A DNA stretch of 64,000 nt from Pseudomonas putida W15Oct28 (GCF_000708715.2 NZ_JENB01000017.1:1-64000); one strand, 5' to 3'; counted from the stretch's first letter, positions 1-8,546 are shown. Translations and numbers: made by a program. The notes: a model not told the origin generated them from the letters alone.

Positions 1-22
1 CGACGCAAGGCCGCTCCTACAG
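1..22. repeat. REP fragment at window edge
   Basis: The first bases (CGACGCAAGGCCGCTCCTAC, then AGG) are the right half of a P. putida-type REP element that recurs in the window, for example at 5039-5058. The left half lies outside the window. Confidence 0.7.
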
Positions 23-112
23 GTGACCGCGTTGACCAGGCCAAGCGGTTGCCCACCCCAGAGCCCCGGCTTATCCTCCTCCCCTAGCCCACCAGCCCCC
101 AGGAACGAGCCA

Positions 113-1405
113 ATGATCCACAGCGCGCAGCACGCCGCCTCCTATTACGCCGCCAGCAGCGCGCCACACCCTGACTACTCCTTCCTGCAAGGCGAGCACA
201 GCGCCGACGTATGCATCGTCGGCGGCGGCTACTCGGGCCTGAACACCGCCATCGAACTGGCCGAGCGCGGCTTCTCAGTCATCCTGCTGGAAGCGCGCAA
301 ACTGGGCTGGGGCGCCAGCGGGCGAAACGGCGGGCAGTTGATCCGCGGCGTCGGCCACGGCCTGGAACAGTTCCTGCCAGTAATTGGCGAGGAAGGCGTG
401 CGCAGCATGAAACTGATGGGCCTGGAGGCCGTGCAGATCGTGCGCGAGCGGGTCGAGAAGCATGCCATCGCCTGTGACCTGACCTGGGGCTACTGCGACC
501 TGGCCAACAAACCCGCCGAACTGCTGGGCTTTGCCGAAGACGCCGAAGAACTGCGCAGCCTGGGCTACGCGCATGAGCTGCGGCTGGTCGGCAAGGACGA
601 TATCCACAGCGTGGTCGGCGCGGACTGCTATGTGGGCGGGCTGGTCGACATGGGCTCCGGCCACCTGCACCCCCTCAACCTGGCCTTGGGTGAAGCGGCC
701 GTGGCCAGCCGCCTGGGCGTGAAGCTGTTCGAGCAGTCCGAGGTCACCCGCATCGACTATGGCCCCGAAGTGCAGGTGCATACTGCCCAGGGCCGGGTAC
801 GCGCCAAGACCCTGGTGCTGTGCTGCAACGCCTACCTCAACGGCCTCAACCGCGAGCTGGGCGGCAAGGTGCTCCCGGCCGGCAGCTACATCATCGCCAC
901 CGAGCCGCTGGGCGAAGCGCGCGCCCGCGCATTGCTGCCGCAGAACATGGCGGTGTGTGACCAACGCGTTGCGCTGGATTACTACCGCCTGTCCGCCGAT
1001 CACCGCCTGCTGTTCGGCGGTGCCTGCCACTATTCCGGCCGCGACCCGAAAGACATCGCCGCCTACATGCAGCCGAAGATGCTCAAGGTGTTCCCGCAGC
1101 TGGCCGACGTGCGCATCGACTACCAGTGGGGCGGCATGATCGGCATCGGTGCCAATCGCTTGCCGCAGGTTGGCCGCCTGGCTAGCCAGCCGAACGTGTA
1201 TTACGCCCAGGCCTATTCAGGCCATGGGCTCAACGCCACCCACCTGGCCGCACGCCTGCTGGGCGAGGCCATCAGTGGCCAGGAAAGCGGGCGTTTCGAT
1301 CTGTTCGCCAAAGTGCCGCATATCACCTTCCCCGGCGGCAAGCACCTGCGCTCGCCGCTGCTGGCGTTGGGGATGCTGTGGCACAGGCTCAAAGAACTGG
1401 CCTAA
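113..1405 (+). CDS. puuB: FAD-dependent amine oxidoreductase, PuuB/OrdL (DAO) family
   Basis: 430 residues. Flavoenzyme of the D-amino-acid-oxidase fold. PuuB members oxidise gamma-glutamylputrescine to the aldehyde; related Pseudomonas PauB enzymes act on gamma-glutamyl polyamines. The dinucleotide-binding glycine cluster GGGYSG lies at about residues 37-42, followed by a Glu in LLEARKLGWGASGRNGG, the family signature. A C-terminal FAD-contacting segment (AYSGHGLNATHLA) is also present. I start at ATG 113 because AGGA sits about 8 bases upstream; an open frame continues to 23 but is low-complexity Pro/Ser and unlikely to be translated. A REP pair follows the stop and separates it from the convergent DUF1127 gene. 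The exact substrate (putrescine, cadaverine, spermidine) cannot be read from sequence. The puuC-, puuD- and puuA-type genes in this window support polyamine use. Confidence 0.85.
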   Translation: MIHSAQHAASYYAASSAPHPDYSFLQGEHSADVCIVGGGYSGLNTAIELAERGFSVILLEARKLGWGASGRNGGQLIRGVGHGLEQFLPVIGEEGVRSMKLMGLEAVQIVRERVEKHAIACDLTWGYCDLANKPAELLGFAEDAEELRSLGYAHELRLVGKDDIHSVVGADCYVGGLVDMGSGHLHPLNLALGEAAVASRLGVKLFEQSEVTRIDYGPEVQVHTAQGRVRAKTLVLCCNAYLNGLNRELGGKVLPAGSYIIATEPLGEARARALLPQNMAVCDQRVALDYYRLSADHRLLFGGACHYSGRDPKDIAAYMQPKMLKVFPQLADVRIDYQWGGMIGIGANRLPQVGRLASQPNVYYAQAYSGHGLNATHLAARLLGEAISGQESGRFDLFAKVPHITFPGGKHLRSPLLALGMLWHRLKELA

Positions 1406-1423
1406 AAGTTCACACCGCCCTCC

Positions 1424-1542
1424 TTGTGGGAGCGGCCTTGTGTCGCGATAGGGCTGCGAAGCAGCCCCAGGGTTTCAGCGCAGATGCACAAATTGCTGGG
1501 GCCGCTTTGCGGCCCTTTCGCGACACAAGGCCGCTCCCACAA
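1424..1542. repeat. REP pair, inverted
   Basis: Two REP copies face each other: TTGTGGGAGCGGCCTTGTGT at the left and its complement ending at 1542. Each contains an inner hairpin (GGGCTGCGAAGCAGCCC and GGGGCCGCTTTGCGGCCC). It sits in the convergent gap between the oxidoreductase and the DUF1127 gene. Confidence 0.9.
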
Positions 1543-1550
1543 CGATCGCA

Positions 1551-1781
1551 TCAGTCTTTCCAGAAGGGTTTGCGCCCTTCTGTACGGGCCTGCTCCCAGC
1601 TCAGCCCGACATCGCGCAACTCGTCATCCGTCAGCTGCAACAGCGCCCTGCGGGTATGCCAGCGATGCAGCATCAGCCCCCAACGCCCAAGCCCTTCCGG
1701 CGCGTTGAATACCTTGGCCTGCTGCCCGGCTTCCAGTTCCCTGGCCATCAGTTGCAAGCGCACATCGCTCATGCCACCCAT
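1551..1781 (-). CDS. DUF1127 family small protein
   Basis: 76 residues. The C-terminal half (WHTRRALLQLTDDELRDVGL, then SWEQARTEGRKPFW) is the conserved DUF1127 domain found in many short proteobacterial proteins. Some members bind RNA or affect phosphate, carbon and nitrogen responses, but no role is assignable here. The start at 1781 is chosen because GGGAGG lies 8 bases upstream; a second ATG at 1772 has no better site. It is divergent from the MocR-type gene, so the ATACAG sites between them could control both. Confidence 0.8.
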   Translation of the reverse strand: MGGMSDVRLQLMARELEAGQQAKVFNAPEGLGRWGLMLHRWHTRRALLQLTDDELRDVGLSWEQARTEGRKPFWKD

Positions 1782-1842
1782 CACCGCACCCTCCCGTTCA
1801 GTTGATACCGTGGAGAAAGGATGCGCGTCGGCACCATCGACA

Positions 1843-1925
1843 ATACAGATCCAATACAGCCTTATTATTCCCATACAGAATTGGCCAGCGGCCGACTGAA
1901 TGCTGTATTTTCAGCCAAACTGTAC
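1843..1925. promoter_or_regulatory. Cluster of ATACAG/CTGTAT motifs, candidate MocR operator
   Basis: ATACAG occurs at 1843, 1854 and 1873, and the inverse CTGTAT/CTGTAC at 1903 and 1920. The first two copies are 11 bp apart, one helical turn. The cluster lies between the divergent DUF1127 and MocR genes. MocR-type regulators commonly bind direct and inverted repeats in such gaps, so autoregulation is a reasonable inference. Confidence 0.55.
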
Positions 1926-1959
1926 CGGTCGCTATGCCAATGCAGCGCAGGAGTATGCC

Positions 1960-3390
1960 GTGACCCTCTACCTGAACCTGGCCGAACTGCTCGGTGCCCG
2001 TATCGAGCAAGGCCTTTATCGCCCCGGCCAGCGCCTGCCCTCGGTACGCGCCCTGAGCGTGGAACACGGGGTCAGCCTGAGTACGGTGCAGCAGGCCTAT
2101 CGCATGCTGGAAGACAGCGGCATGGTCTCGCCCCGCCCCAAGTCGGGCTACTTCGTCAGCGACCATCGCCACTTACCCGCCCTGCCCGCGGTCAGCCGCC
2201 CGGCCCAGCGCCCTGTGGATATCTCGCAATGGGAGCAGGTGCTGGAGCTGATACGCAGCACGCCGCGCCAGGACGTGGTCCAGCTCGGTCGAGGCATGCC
2301 CGACATCAACAGCCCCACCCTCAAGCCGCTGCTGCGTAGCCTGGCGCAGTTGAGCCGGCGCCAGGACATGCCTGGCCTGTATTACGACAACATCCACGGC
2401 AACCTGGCCCTGCGTGAGCAGGTGGCCCGGCTGATGCTCGACTCCGGCTGCCGCCTGAGCCCGGCTGACCTGGTGGTGACCACCGGCTGCCACGAGGCGT
2501 TGTCGTGCAGCATTCGCGCGGTCTGCGAGCCAGGCGACATCGTCGCGGTCGACTCGCCCAGCTTCCACGGCGCCATGCAAACCCTGAAGGGCCTGGGCAT
2601 GAAGGCGCTGGAAATCCCCACCGACCCGGTTACCGGCATCAGCCTGGAGGCGCTGGAGCTGGCCCTGGAGCAGTGGCCGATCAAGCTCATCCAGATCACC
2701 CCCAGCTGCAACAACCCGCTCGGCTACATCATGCCCGAGCCCCGTAAGAAGGCCCTCCTGAGCCTGGCCCAGCGCTACGACGTGGCGATTCTGGAAGACG
2801 ATGTGTACGGCGACCTGGCCTTCACCTACCCGCGCCCGCGTACCCTCAAGTCGTTCGACGACGATGGCCGCGTGCTGTTCTGCAGCTCGTTTTCCAAGAC
2901 CCTCGCCCCCGGCCTGCGGGTCGGCTGGGTGGCACCCGGGCGCTACCTGGAACGGGTGCTGCACATGAAGTACATCAGCACTGGCAGCAGCGCCAGCCAA
3001 CCGCAGCTGGCCATTGCCGACTTCATTGCCGGCGGGCACTACCAGCCCCACGTGCGGCGCATGCGCAGCCAGTACCAGCGTGGCCGAGACCTGATGAGCG
3101 AATGGGTAACCCGCTACTTCCCGCCGGGTACCCGGGTCAGCCGCCCCCAGGGTGGCTTCATGCTGTGGGTGGAATTACCCGAACATTTCGACACGCTGCG
3201 CCTGAACCGGGCTTTACTGGAGCAGGGTGTACAGGTTGCCGTGGGCAGTATTTTCTCGGCCTCGGGCAAGTTTCGCCACTGCCTGCGCATGAACTTCGCC
3301 GCGCGGCCGACGCCGCAGATCGAGGCCGCCGTGCGCAAGGTCGGTGAAACCGCCCTTCGTCTACTGGATGAAGAAAGCGCCGACGCGTAA
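1960..3390 (+). CDS. MocR-type regulator (GntR HTH fused to class I aminotransferase fold)
   Basis: 476 residues. An N-terminal GntR-type winged helix (about 1-70, with LPSVRALSVEHGVSLSTVQQ) is fused to a PLP-binding aminotransferase-like domain (about 95-465). The PLP lysine is in SSFSKT (Lys313), and the NNPLG motif is present. Such proteins are transcription factors that sense PLP or amino-compound adducts, for example PdxR, GabR and TauR. I choose GTG at 1960 because AGGAG lies 6 bases upstream; the ATG at 1900 adds 20 residues that fit the family poorly. The nearest amine-metabolism gene is the oxidoreductase at 113-1405, but the target genes are unknown. Confidence 0.88.
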   Translation: MTLYLNLAELLGARIEQGLYRPGQRLPSVRALSVEHGVSLSTVQQAYRMLEDSGMVSPRPKSGYFVSDHRHLPALPAVSRPAQRPVDISQWEQVLELIRSTPRQDVVQLGRGMPDINSPTLKPLLRSLAQLSRRQDMPGLYYDNIHGNLALREQVARLMLDSGCRLSPADLVVTTGCHEALSCSIRAVCEPGDIVAVDSPSFHGAMQTLKGLGMKALEIPTDPVTGISLEALELALEQWPIKLIQITPSCNNPLGYIMPEPRKKALLSLAQRYDVAILEDDVYGDLAFTYPRPRTLKSFDDDGRVLFCSSFSKTLAPGLRVGWVAPGRYLERVLHMKYISTGSSASQPQLAIADFIAGGHYQPHVRRMRSQYQRGRDLMSEWVTRYFPPGTRVSRPQGGFMLWVELPEHFDTLRLNRALLEQGVQVAVGSIFSASGKFRHCLRMNFAARPTPQIEAAVRKVGETALRLLDEESADA

Positions 3391-3450
3391 CTTTGCGCCG
3401 CCCGCCACGGTCCAACTCCTTAAGCCCTTGCTGCACAGGACGATCCACCT

Positions 3451-5004
3451 TTGAGACTCCAGCGAGCCTTGCCTCTGTTGCTGGTGCTGCTGCTCGGCCT
3501 TGCCGGCTGTGCCAGCGTCGGCACGCCCCGTGAAACCAGCCAGGCGCTACCTGCCAACGACTCCGCCTTTGGCCGCTCGGTACTGCGCCAGGCAGCACCC
3601 TACGGCGGCCGCTCGGGTTTTCGCCTGCTGCCCAACAGCAATGAAGCGTTCCGCGCCCGTGCCGAACTGATCCGCAACGCCCAGGCCAGCATCGACCTGC
3701 AGTACTACATCGTCCACGACGGCCTCAGCACCCGCGCCCTGGTACATGAACTGCTGCGTGCCGCCGACCGCGGGGTGCGTGTGCGCATCCTGCTCGACGA
3801 CACCACCAGCGACGGCCTGGACACCATCATGGGCACCCTCGATGCCCACCCCAACATCCAGATCCGTGTGTTCAACCCGCTGCACCTGGGCCGCAGCACG
3901 GGCGTAACGCGCGCCATGGGCCGGCTGTTCAACCTGTCGCGCCAGCACCGGCGCATGCACAACAAGCTGTTCCTGGTGGACAACAGCATGGCGATTGTCG
4001 GCGGGCGTAACCTGGGCGACGAGTATTTCGATGCCGAGCCCAACCTCAACTTCACCGACATCGACCTGCTGGGCGTAGGCCCGGTGGCCGAGCAGCTGGG
4101 GCACAGCTTCGACCAGTACTGGAACAGCGCCCTCAGCCGGCCGATCACCGACTTCCTCTGGCATGACCCGGATGCCAACGACCTGCGGGCCAGCCGCCAC
4201 CGCCTGGAAGTGTCCCTGGCCGAGGCGCGTACCCAGCGCAAAGCCCTGTATGACCGTTTGATGGCCTATCAGGCGCAACCGCGACTGGATGTGTGGCGCA
4301 ACGAGCTGATCTGGGCGCACGCCCAAGCGCTATGGGATGCCCCAAGCAAGGTGTTGGCCGACGACGAACCGGACCCGCAACTGCTGCTGAGCCAGCAACT
4401 GGCGCCTGACCTGGCCAACGTGCACCGCGAGCTCATTCTGGCATCGGCCTACTTTGTGCCGGGTGAACCGGGGCTGCTGTACCTGACCGGCCGCGCCGAC
4501 GCCGGCGTTTCGGTGAAGCTGCTGACCAACTCGCTGGAAGCCACCGACGTGCCGGCGGTGCATGGCGGCTATGCGCCCTATCGCCGGGCGTTGCTTGAGC
4601 ACGGGGTGGAGCTTTACGAGCTTCGCCGCCAGCCAGGCGACCCCAGTGCGGGGCGGTTGAGCTTCCGTGGCAGTTCGGATTCGAGCCTGCACACCAAGGC
4701 GATCGTGTTCGACCGGCGCAAGACCTTCATCGGCTCGTTCAACTTCGACCCGCGCTCGGTGTTGTGGAACACCGAGGTCGGGGTGCTGGTGGACAGCCCG
4801 GAGCTGGCGGAGTACACCCGCGAGCTGGCCCAGCAGGGTATGGCACCTGCGTTGAGTTACCAGGTGAAGTTGGCGGGGGGCAAGCTGGTGTGGGCGACCG
4901 AGGACAATGGCCAGCGGCATGTGCTGACGTCTGAACCGGGTGGGGTGTGGCGGCGGTTCAATGCGTGGATCAGCAAGGCGGTTGGCTTGGAGAAGATGTT
5001 GTAG
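3451..5004 (+). CDS. Phospholipase D-family lipoprotein, cardiolipin synthase C-like
   Basis: 517 residues starting at TTG, with AGGA about 10 bases upstream. The N-terminus is a lipoprotein signal with lipobox LAGC (Cys20), so the protein is probably anchored in the envelope. Two HKD motifs are present: HNKLFLVD from His170 with the downstream GGRN, and HTKAIVFD from His414 with GSFNFDPRS. This is the paired arrangement of cardiolipin synthases and bacterial phospholipase D enzymes such as E. coli ClsC (YmdC). Phosphatidyl transfer is likely but not proven; a partner gene like ymdB is not adjacent. It is convergent with the MFS gene across a REP pair. Confidence 0.85.
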   Translation: MRLQRALPLLLVLLLGLAGCASVGTPRETSQALPANDSAFGRSVLRQAAPYGGRSGFRLLPNSNEAFRARAELIRNAQASIDLQYYIVHDGLSTRALVHELLRAADRGVRVRILLDDTTSDGLDTIMGTLDAHPNIQIRVFNPLHLGRSTGVTRAMGRLFNLSRQHRRMHNKLFLVDNSMAIVGGRNLGDEYFDAEPNLNFTDIDLLGVGPVAEQLGHSFDQYWNSALSRPITDFLWHDPDANDLRASRHRLEVSLAEARTQRKALYDRLMAYQAQPRLDVWRNELIWAHAQALWDAPSKVLADDEPDPQLLLSQQLAPDLANVHRELILASAYFVPGEPGLLYLTGRADAGVSVKLLTNSLEATDVPAVHGGYAPYRRALLEHGVELYELRRQPGDPSAGRLSFRGSSDSSLHTKAIVFDRRKTFIGSFNFDPRSVLWNTEVGVLVDSPELAEYTRELAQQGMAPALSYQVKLAGGKLVWATEDNGQRHVLTSEPGGVWRRFNAWISKAVGLEKML

Positions 5005-5016
5005 CCGCTATTTTTT

Positions 5017-5126
5017 GGGGCTGCTTTGCAGCCCATCGCGACGCAAGGCCGCTCCCACAAAGGTACGGCGTACACCGATCAATGTGGGAGCGGCCTTGTG
5101 TCGCGAAAGGGCCGCAAAGCGGCCCC
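5017..5126. repeat. REP pair, inverted
   Basis: Facing copies: GGGGCTGCTTTGCAGCCC at the left and the mirrored copy ending in GCAAAGCGGCCCC. They occupy the convergent gap between the phospholipase-D gene and the MFS gene. Confidence 0.9.
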
Positions 5127-5134
5127 GAAATACT

Positions 5135-6274
5135 TCAGGCTGACACAGCCTCGAAAGCCCCGCGCCGCTGGGTCAACACCACCAGCCCGGCAGCCCCGGC
5201 GGCCATCAGGAACAGCAACGCATGCCCGCTGATCCACTGGCTCCCGGCCCCCGCCAGTAACGGCCCAAGCAGGCAACCAATACCCCACAGCTGCGCCACA
5301 TGAGCGTTGGCCCGAACCAGCGCATCATCCCGGTAGCGCTCGCCAATCAGCACCAGCGACAAGGTGAACAAGCCCCCTGCACTGGCCCCGAACAACACCC
5401 ACAACGGCCAGATCAGCGGCGTATGCAGCATCAGCGGGATCGCCAGGCTGGACATCAGCAGCGTTACCGCGCAGCCGGTGAACAGGGTGCGCCGCGACAT
5501 ATGGTCGGCCAGCGCGCCAATTGGCAATTGCAGTACTGCATCACCCACCACCACCGTACTGACCATGAACAGGGCGATCTCGGTGGTAAAGCCCTGCTGC
5601 AGGCAATACACCGGCAGCAAGGTCAGGATCATCGCCTCGAACGAAGCGAACAGGGCAATGGCCCAGGCGATCACCGGCAAACGCCGGCAGAACGCGAACA
5701 GGTCGCGGAAGGTAACGTTGCAGGCTTCCGTGCTCGGTGCGCCGCCACGCCCCATCAGGATCAGCGGCGCGATCAGCAGCAGGCCCGTGGCGGCCCAGAA
5801 ACCAAAGTCGTCATCGGAGCCGAGGAAGCCCAGCACCAAAGGCCCGGCCAGCTGGCTCAGGGCGTAGCTGCTGCCGTACAGCGCCACCAGGCGGCCACGC
5901 CATTGCTCGACCACCAGTTGGTTGATCCAGCTTTCGCCGAGGATGAACACCACGGTCAGGGACATGCCGATCATCAGCCGCAGCAGCAGCCACAACGGGT
6001 AGCTGGGCAGCAGGGCGAGCAGGCCGATCGACAACGCCCCACCCCACAGGCACAGGCGCATCGCCGAAGGTACGCCAACCCAGCCTGCCAGGCGGCTGGC
6101 CAGGCTGGCACCCGCCAGTACGCCCAGCGCCGGCATCGCCGCCATCACGCCGATGGCAAAGCTGCCGTAGCCCCAGGCCTCAAGGCGCAGGGACACCAGC
6201 GGCATGCTCACGCCGAGGGCCAGCCCGACGCTAAGCACCGATGCCAGTACGGCGAAGTAGGTACCCCAACGCAT
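5135..6274 (-). CDS. MFS transporter, YcaD-like
   Basis: 379 residues with about 12 hydrophobic spans, an inner-membrane carrier. Segments such as ESWINQLVVEQWRGRLVALY and LPIGALADHMSRR resemble the YcaD group of the major facilitator superfamily, whose substrates are not known. The start is ATG 6274, with GGGAGG about 6 bases upstream. The longer open frame runs into a REP element and is rejected. It follows the aldehyde dehydrogenase gene on the same strand, but a hairpin with a T-run and a REP pair lie between them, so it is probably transcribed separately. Confidence 0.85.
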   Translation of the reverse strand: MRWGTYFAVLASVLSVGLALGVSMPLVSLRLEAWGYGSFAIGVMAAMPALGVLAGASLASRLAGWVGVPSAMRLCLWGGALSIGLLALLPSYPLWLLLRLMIGMSLTVVFILGESWINQLVVEQWRGRLVALYGSSYALSQLAGPLVLGFLGSDDDFGFWAATGLLLIAPLILMGRGGAPSTEACNVTFRDLFAFCRRLPVIAWAIALFASFEAMILTLLPVYCLQQGFTTEIALFMVSTVVVGDAVLQLPIGALADHMSRRTLFTGCAVTLLMSSLAIPLMLHTPLIWPLWVLFGASAGGLFTLSLVLIGERYRDDALVRANAHVAQLWGIGCLLGPLLAGAGSQWISGHALLFLMAAGAAGLVVLTQRRGAFEAVSA

Positions 6275-6305
6275 TGCAGCCTCCCAGGCAGAATTCTTGA
6301 ACAGC

Positions 6306-6344
6306 AAAAACGACGAAGCCGGGTCAGCGTGAACCGACCCGGCT
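6306..6344 (-). terminator. Intrinsic terminator of the aldehyde dehydrogenase gene
   Basis: On the minus strand the stem AGCCGGGTC/GACCCGGCT (6344-6336 and 6325-6317) is followed by TTCGTCGTTTTT. It lies downstream of the aldehyde dehydrogenase stop and upstream of the MFS start. Confidence 0.65.
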
Positions 6345-6350
6345 ATTGTT

Positions 6351-6470
6351 GGGGCTGCTGTGCAGCCCATCGCCGGCAAGCCGGGCTCCCACAGGGACAG
6401 CACATTGCTCTAGGTTTGCACTGTACCTGTGGGAGCGGGCATGCCCGCGAATGGGCCGCAAAGCGGCCCC
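6351..6470. repeat. REP pair, mosaic
   Basis: The left copy begins GGGGCTGCTGTGCAGCCC and continues with CCGGCAAGCCGGGCTCCCAC. The right copy has GTGGGAGCGGGCATGCCCGC and then GGGCCGCAAAGCGGCCCC. It combines arms of two REP types and lies between two minus-strand genes. Confidence 0.85.
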
Positions 6471-6476
6471 CTGGAA

Positions 6477-7970
6477 TTACAGCTTGATCCAGGTCGCCTT
6501 CAGCTCGGTGTATTTCTCCAGCGCATGCAGCGACTTGTCACGGCCGTTGCCCGACTGCTTGAAGCCACCGAACGGTGCGGTCATGTCGCCGCCGTCGTAC
6601 TGGTTCACCCAGACGCTGCCAGCGCGCACGGCACGGGCGGTCTTGTGGGCCTTGGAAATGTCCGACGTCCAGATGCCAGCCGCCAGGCCGTAGGGCGTGT
6701 CGTTGGCAATGGCGATGGCTTCTTCGGCAGTGTCGAAGGCGATCACCGACAGCACTGGGCCGAAGATTTCTTCCTGGGCAATGCGCATGGCGTTGGTCAC
6801 GCCGTCGAAGATGGTCGGCTCGACGTAGGTGCCGCCAGTCTCTTCCAGGGTGCGCTTGCCGCCGGCCAGCAGTTTGGCGCCGTCCTGGTGGCCCGCTTCG
6901 ATGTACGACAGCACGGTGTTCATCTGCTGGGTGTCGACCAGGGCACCGACGGTGGTAGCCGGATCCAGCGGGTTGCCTGGCTTCCAGCCTTTCAGGGCCT
7001 CGACCACCATCGGCAGGAATTTGTCCTTGATCGAACGCTCGACCAGCAGGCGCGAGCCTGCGGTGCACACTTCGCCCTGGTTGAAGGCGATGGCGCTGGC
7101 AGCGGCCTCGGCGGCAGCTTGCAGGTCCGGCGCGTCGGCGAAGACGATGTTCGGGCTCTTGCCACCGGCTTCCAGCCAGATGCGCTTCATGTTCGATTCG
7201 CCCGCGTACACCATCAACTGCTTGGCGATCTTGGTCGAACCTGTGAACACCAAAGTGTCGACGTCCATGTGCAGTGCCAAGGCCTTGCCCACGGTGTGGC
7301 CGTAGCCTGGCAGCACGTTCAGCACGCCAGCCGGGATACCGGCTTCGATCGCCAGTTGGGCGATGCGGATGGCGGTCAGTGGCGATTTTTCGGACGGCTT
7401 GAGCACTACCGAGTTACCGGTGGCCAGCGCCGGGCCGAGCTTCCAGCAGGCCATCAGCAGCGGGAAGTTCCACGGGACGATGGCACCGACCACACCCACG
7501 GCTTCGCGGGTAACCAGGCCAAGCTGGTCGTGCGGGGTCGGGGCGACTTCGTCGTAGACCTTGTCGATGGCTTCGGCAGTCCAGTGAATGGCCTGGGCCG
7601 CACCCGGGATGTCGATGCTGGAGGAGTCGCCAATCGGCTTGCCCATGTCCAGGGTTTCCAGCAGCGCCAGCTCTTCGACGTTCTTGCGCAGCAGGTCGGC
7701 GAAGCGGATCAGCTTGGCCTTGCGCTTGGCCGGGGCCAGTTGCGACCACACACCGGAATTGAAGGTGGCGCGGGCGTTTTCTACAGCGCGGTTGGCATCG
7801 GCCAGGTCGCAGCTGGCAACCTTGGCCAGGAAGCGTCCGTCGACCGGGCTCAGGCACTCGAAGGTTTCACCGGATGCGGCATCGGTGTATTCGCCGTTGA
7901 TGAAGGCACGGCCTTCGATCTTCAGTTGCTGGGCACGTTGTTCCCAGTCCGCACGGGTCAGGGTAGTCAT
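6477..7970 (-). CDS. puuC: Aldehyde dehydrogenase, PuuC/KauB type
   Basis: 497 residues, the usual length for NAD(P)-dependent aldehyde dehydrogenases. Catalytic positions are visible: Asn168 in PWNFP, Glu267 in LEAGGKSPN and nucleophile Cys302 in NQGEVCTAG. The closest remembered relatives are PuuC (gamma-glutamyl-aminobutyraldehyde dehydrogenase) and Pseudomonas KauB/PauC, which oxidise aldehydes formed from polyamines and agmatine. It would take the product of the PuuB-type oxidase at 113-1405. The start at 7970 has GGAGGAG 7 bases upstream. It is divergent from the cupin gene. AACAAGAG, a 7-of-8 match to the Crc/Hfq motif AANAANAA, overlaps the start of the ribosome binding site. Confidence 0.9.
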   Translation of the reverse strand: MTTLTRADWEQRAQQLKIEGRAFINGEYTDAASGETFECLSPVDGRFLAKVASCDLADANRAVENARATFNSGVWSQLAPAKRKAKLIRFADLLRKNVEELALLETLDMGKPIGDSSSIDIPGAAQAIHWTAEAIDKVYDEVAPTPHDQLGLVTREAVGVVGAIVPWNFPLLMACWKLGPALATGNSVVLKPSEKSPLTAIRIAQLAIEAGIPAGVLNVLPGYGHTVGKALALHMDVDTLVFTGSTKIAKQLMVYAGESNMKRIWLEAGGKSPNIVFADAPDLQAAAEAAASAIAFNQGEVCTAGSRLLVERSIKDKFLPMVVEALKGWKPGNPLDPATTVGALVDTQQMNTVLSYIEAGHQDGAKLLAGGKRTLEETGGTYVEPTIFDGVTNAMRIAQEEIFGPVLSVIAFDTAEEAIAIANDTPYGLAAGIWTSDISKAHKTARAVRAGSVWVNQYDGGDMTAPFGGFKQSGNGRDKSLHALEKYTELKATWIKL

Positions 7971-8102
7971 ACGAAACTCCTCCTCTTGTTTAGGTGCAAC
8001 GCCGCACTGAGGACTCACAGGCGTTGTCAGAATTCTGGCCGGGCGACGAGCGCACACTGGCAAGCGATACCCTAAACCAGCCGGTGTAAACTATCAATAT
8101 AT

Positions 8103-8131
8103 TTGACACGAAAGGCTCAAAAGCCTACTGA
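8103..8131 (+). promoter_or_regulatory. Promoter of the cupin gene with inverted repeat in its spacer
   Basis: TTGACA (8103-8108) is a consensus -35 box. After a 17-base spacer comes TACTGA (8126-8131), a weak -10. The inverted repeat AGGCT/AGCCT (8113-8117 and 8122-8126) falls inside the spacer, where a repressor or a MerR-like activator could act. The weak -10 makes this a candidate only. Confidence 0.5.
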
Positions 8132-8145
8132 TGTTCATTTTATTA

Positions 8146-8153
8146 AACAAAAA
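8146..8153 (+). promoter_or_regulatory. Candidate Crc/Hfq (CA) target motif before the cupin gene
   Basis: AACAAAAA fits AANAANAA, the motif bound by Hfq with Crc in Pseudomonas catabolite repression. It ends one base before the AGGAG ribosome binding site (8155-8159), so binding there would block translation. Crc is encoded at 16923-17702. Confidence 0.55.
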
Positions 8154-8166
8154 CAGGAGCCGCACC

Positions 8167-8526
8167 ATGAGAATCGACAGCATCATCGACTTCGCGCAGA
8201 TCATCACCGAGGCCGAACGCTACCGCCCGGCGGCGGAAAAAATCCTCAAGGGCGAGCCAGACCAAGCGGTCTATAACCACTACTCCAGCCCTTGCGGGCA
8301 GTTTGCCGCAGGCGTGTGGGAAGGTGAGGTGGGGCAGTGGACGGTGAACTACACCGAGCACGAGTACTGCGAGATCGTCCATGGTGTTTCGGTGCTGCGC
8401 GACCAGGAGGGCGATGCCAAGACCCTGCGTGCCGGTGATCGGTTTGTTATCCCGGCCGGGTTCACCGGCACCTGGGAGGTGCTGGAGCCTTGCCGCAAGA
8501 TCTATGTGATGTTCGAGCAGAAATGA
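8167..8526 (+). CDS. Cupin-domain protein (DUF861/Cupin_3)
   Basis: 119 residues forming a single small beta-barrel cupin. The segment GQWTVNYTEHEYCEIVHGVS followed by LRAGDRFVIPAGFTGTWEV is typical of the DUF861 group, whose members include (S)-ureidoglycine-related and unassigned proteins. Only partial metal-ligand residues are visible, so catalysis is uncertain. ATG 8167 is supported by AGGAG 7 bases upstream. It is divergent from the PuuC-type dehydrogenase and ends at a strong shared terminator. Its place in the polyamine set is inferred only from position. Confidence 0.82.
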   Translation: MRIDSIIDFAQIITEAERYRPAAEKILKGEPDQAVYNHYSSPCGQFAAGVWEGEVGQWTVNYTEHEYCEIVHGVSVLRDQEGDAKTLRAGDRFVIPAGFTGTWEVLEPCRKIYVMFEQK

Positions 8527-8546
8527 TCTGACGCCCGTGCAGCCAT

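Noticed and set aside
23..112. Upstream extension of the first oxidoreductase frame
   Set aside because: Low-complexity Ser/Pro segment overlapping a REP fragment; ATG 113 has a ribosome binding site and starts the family alignment.
4940..5303. Short frames over the REP pair after the phospholipase-D gene
   Set aside because: They consist of REP sequence translated in different frames; similar WERPCVA-like peptides recur at other REP copies.
6429..8075. 548-codon plus-strand frame opposite the aldehyde dehydrogenase gene
   Set aside because: Starts within a REP copy and reads the complement of a conserved enzyme.
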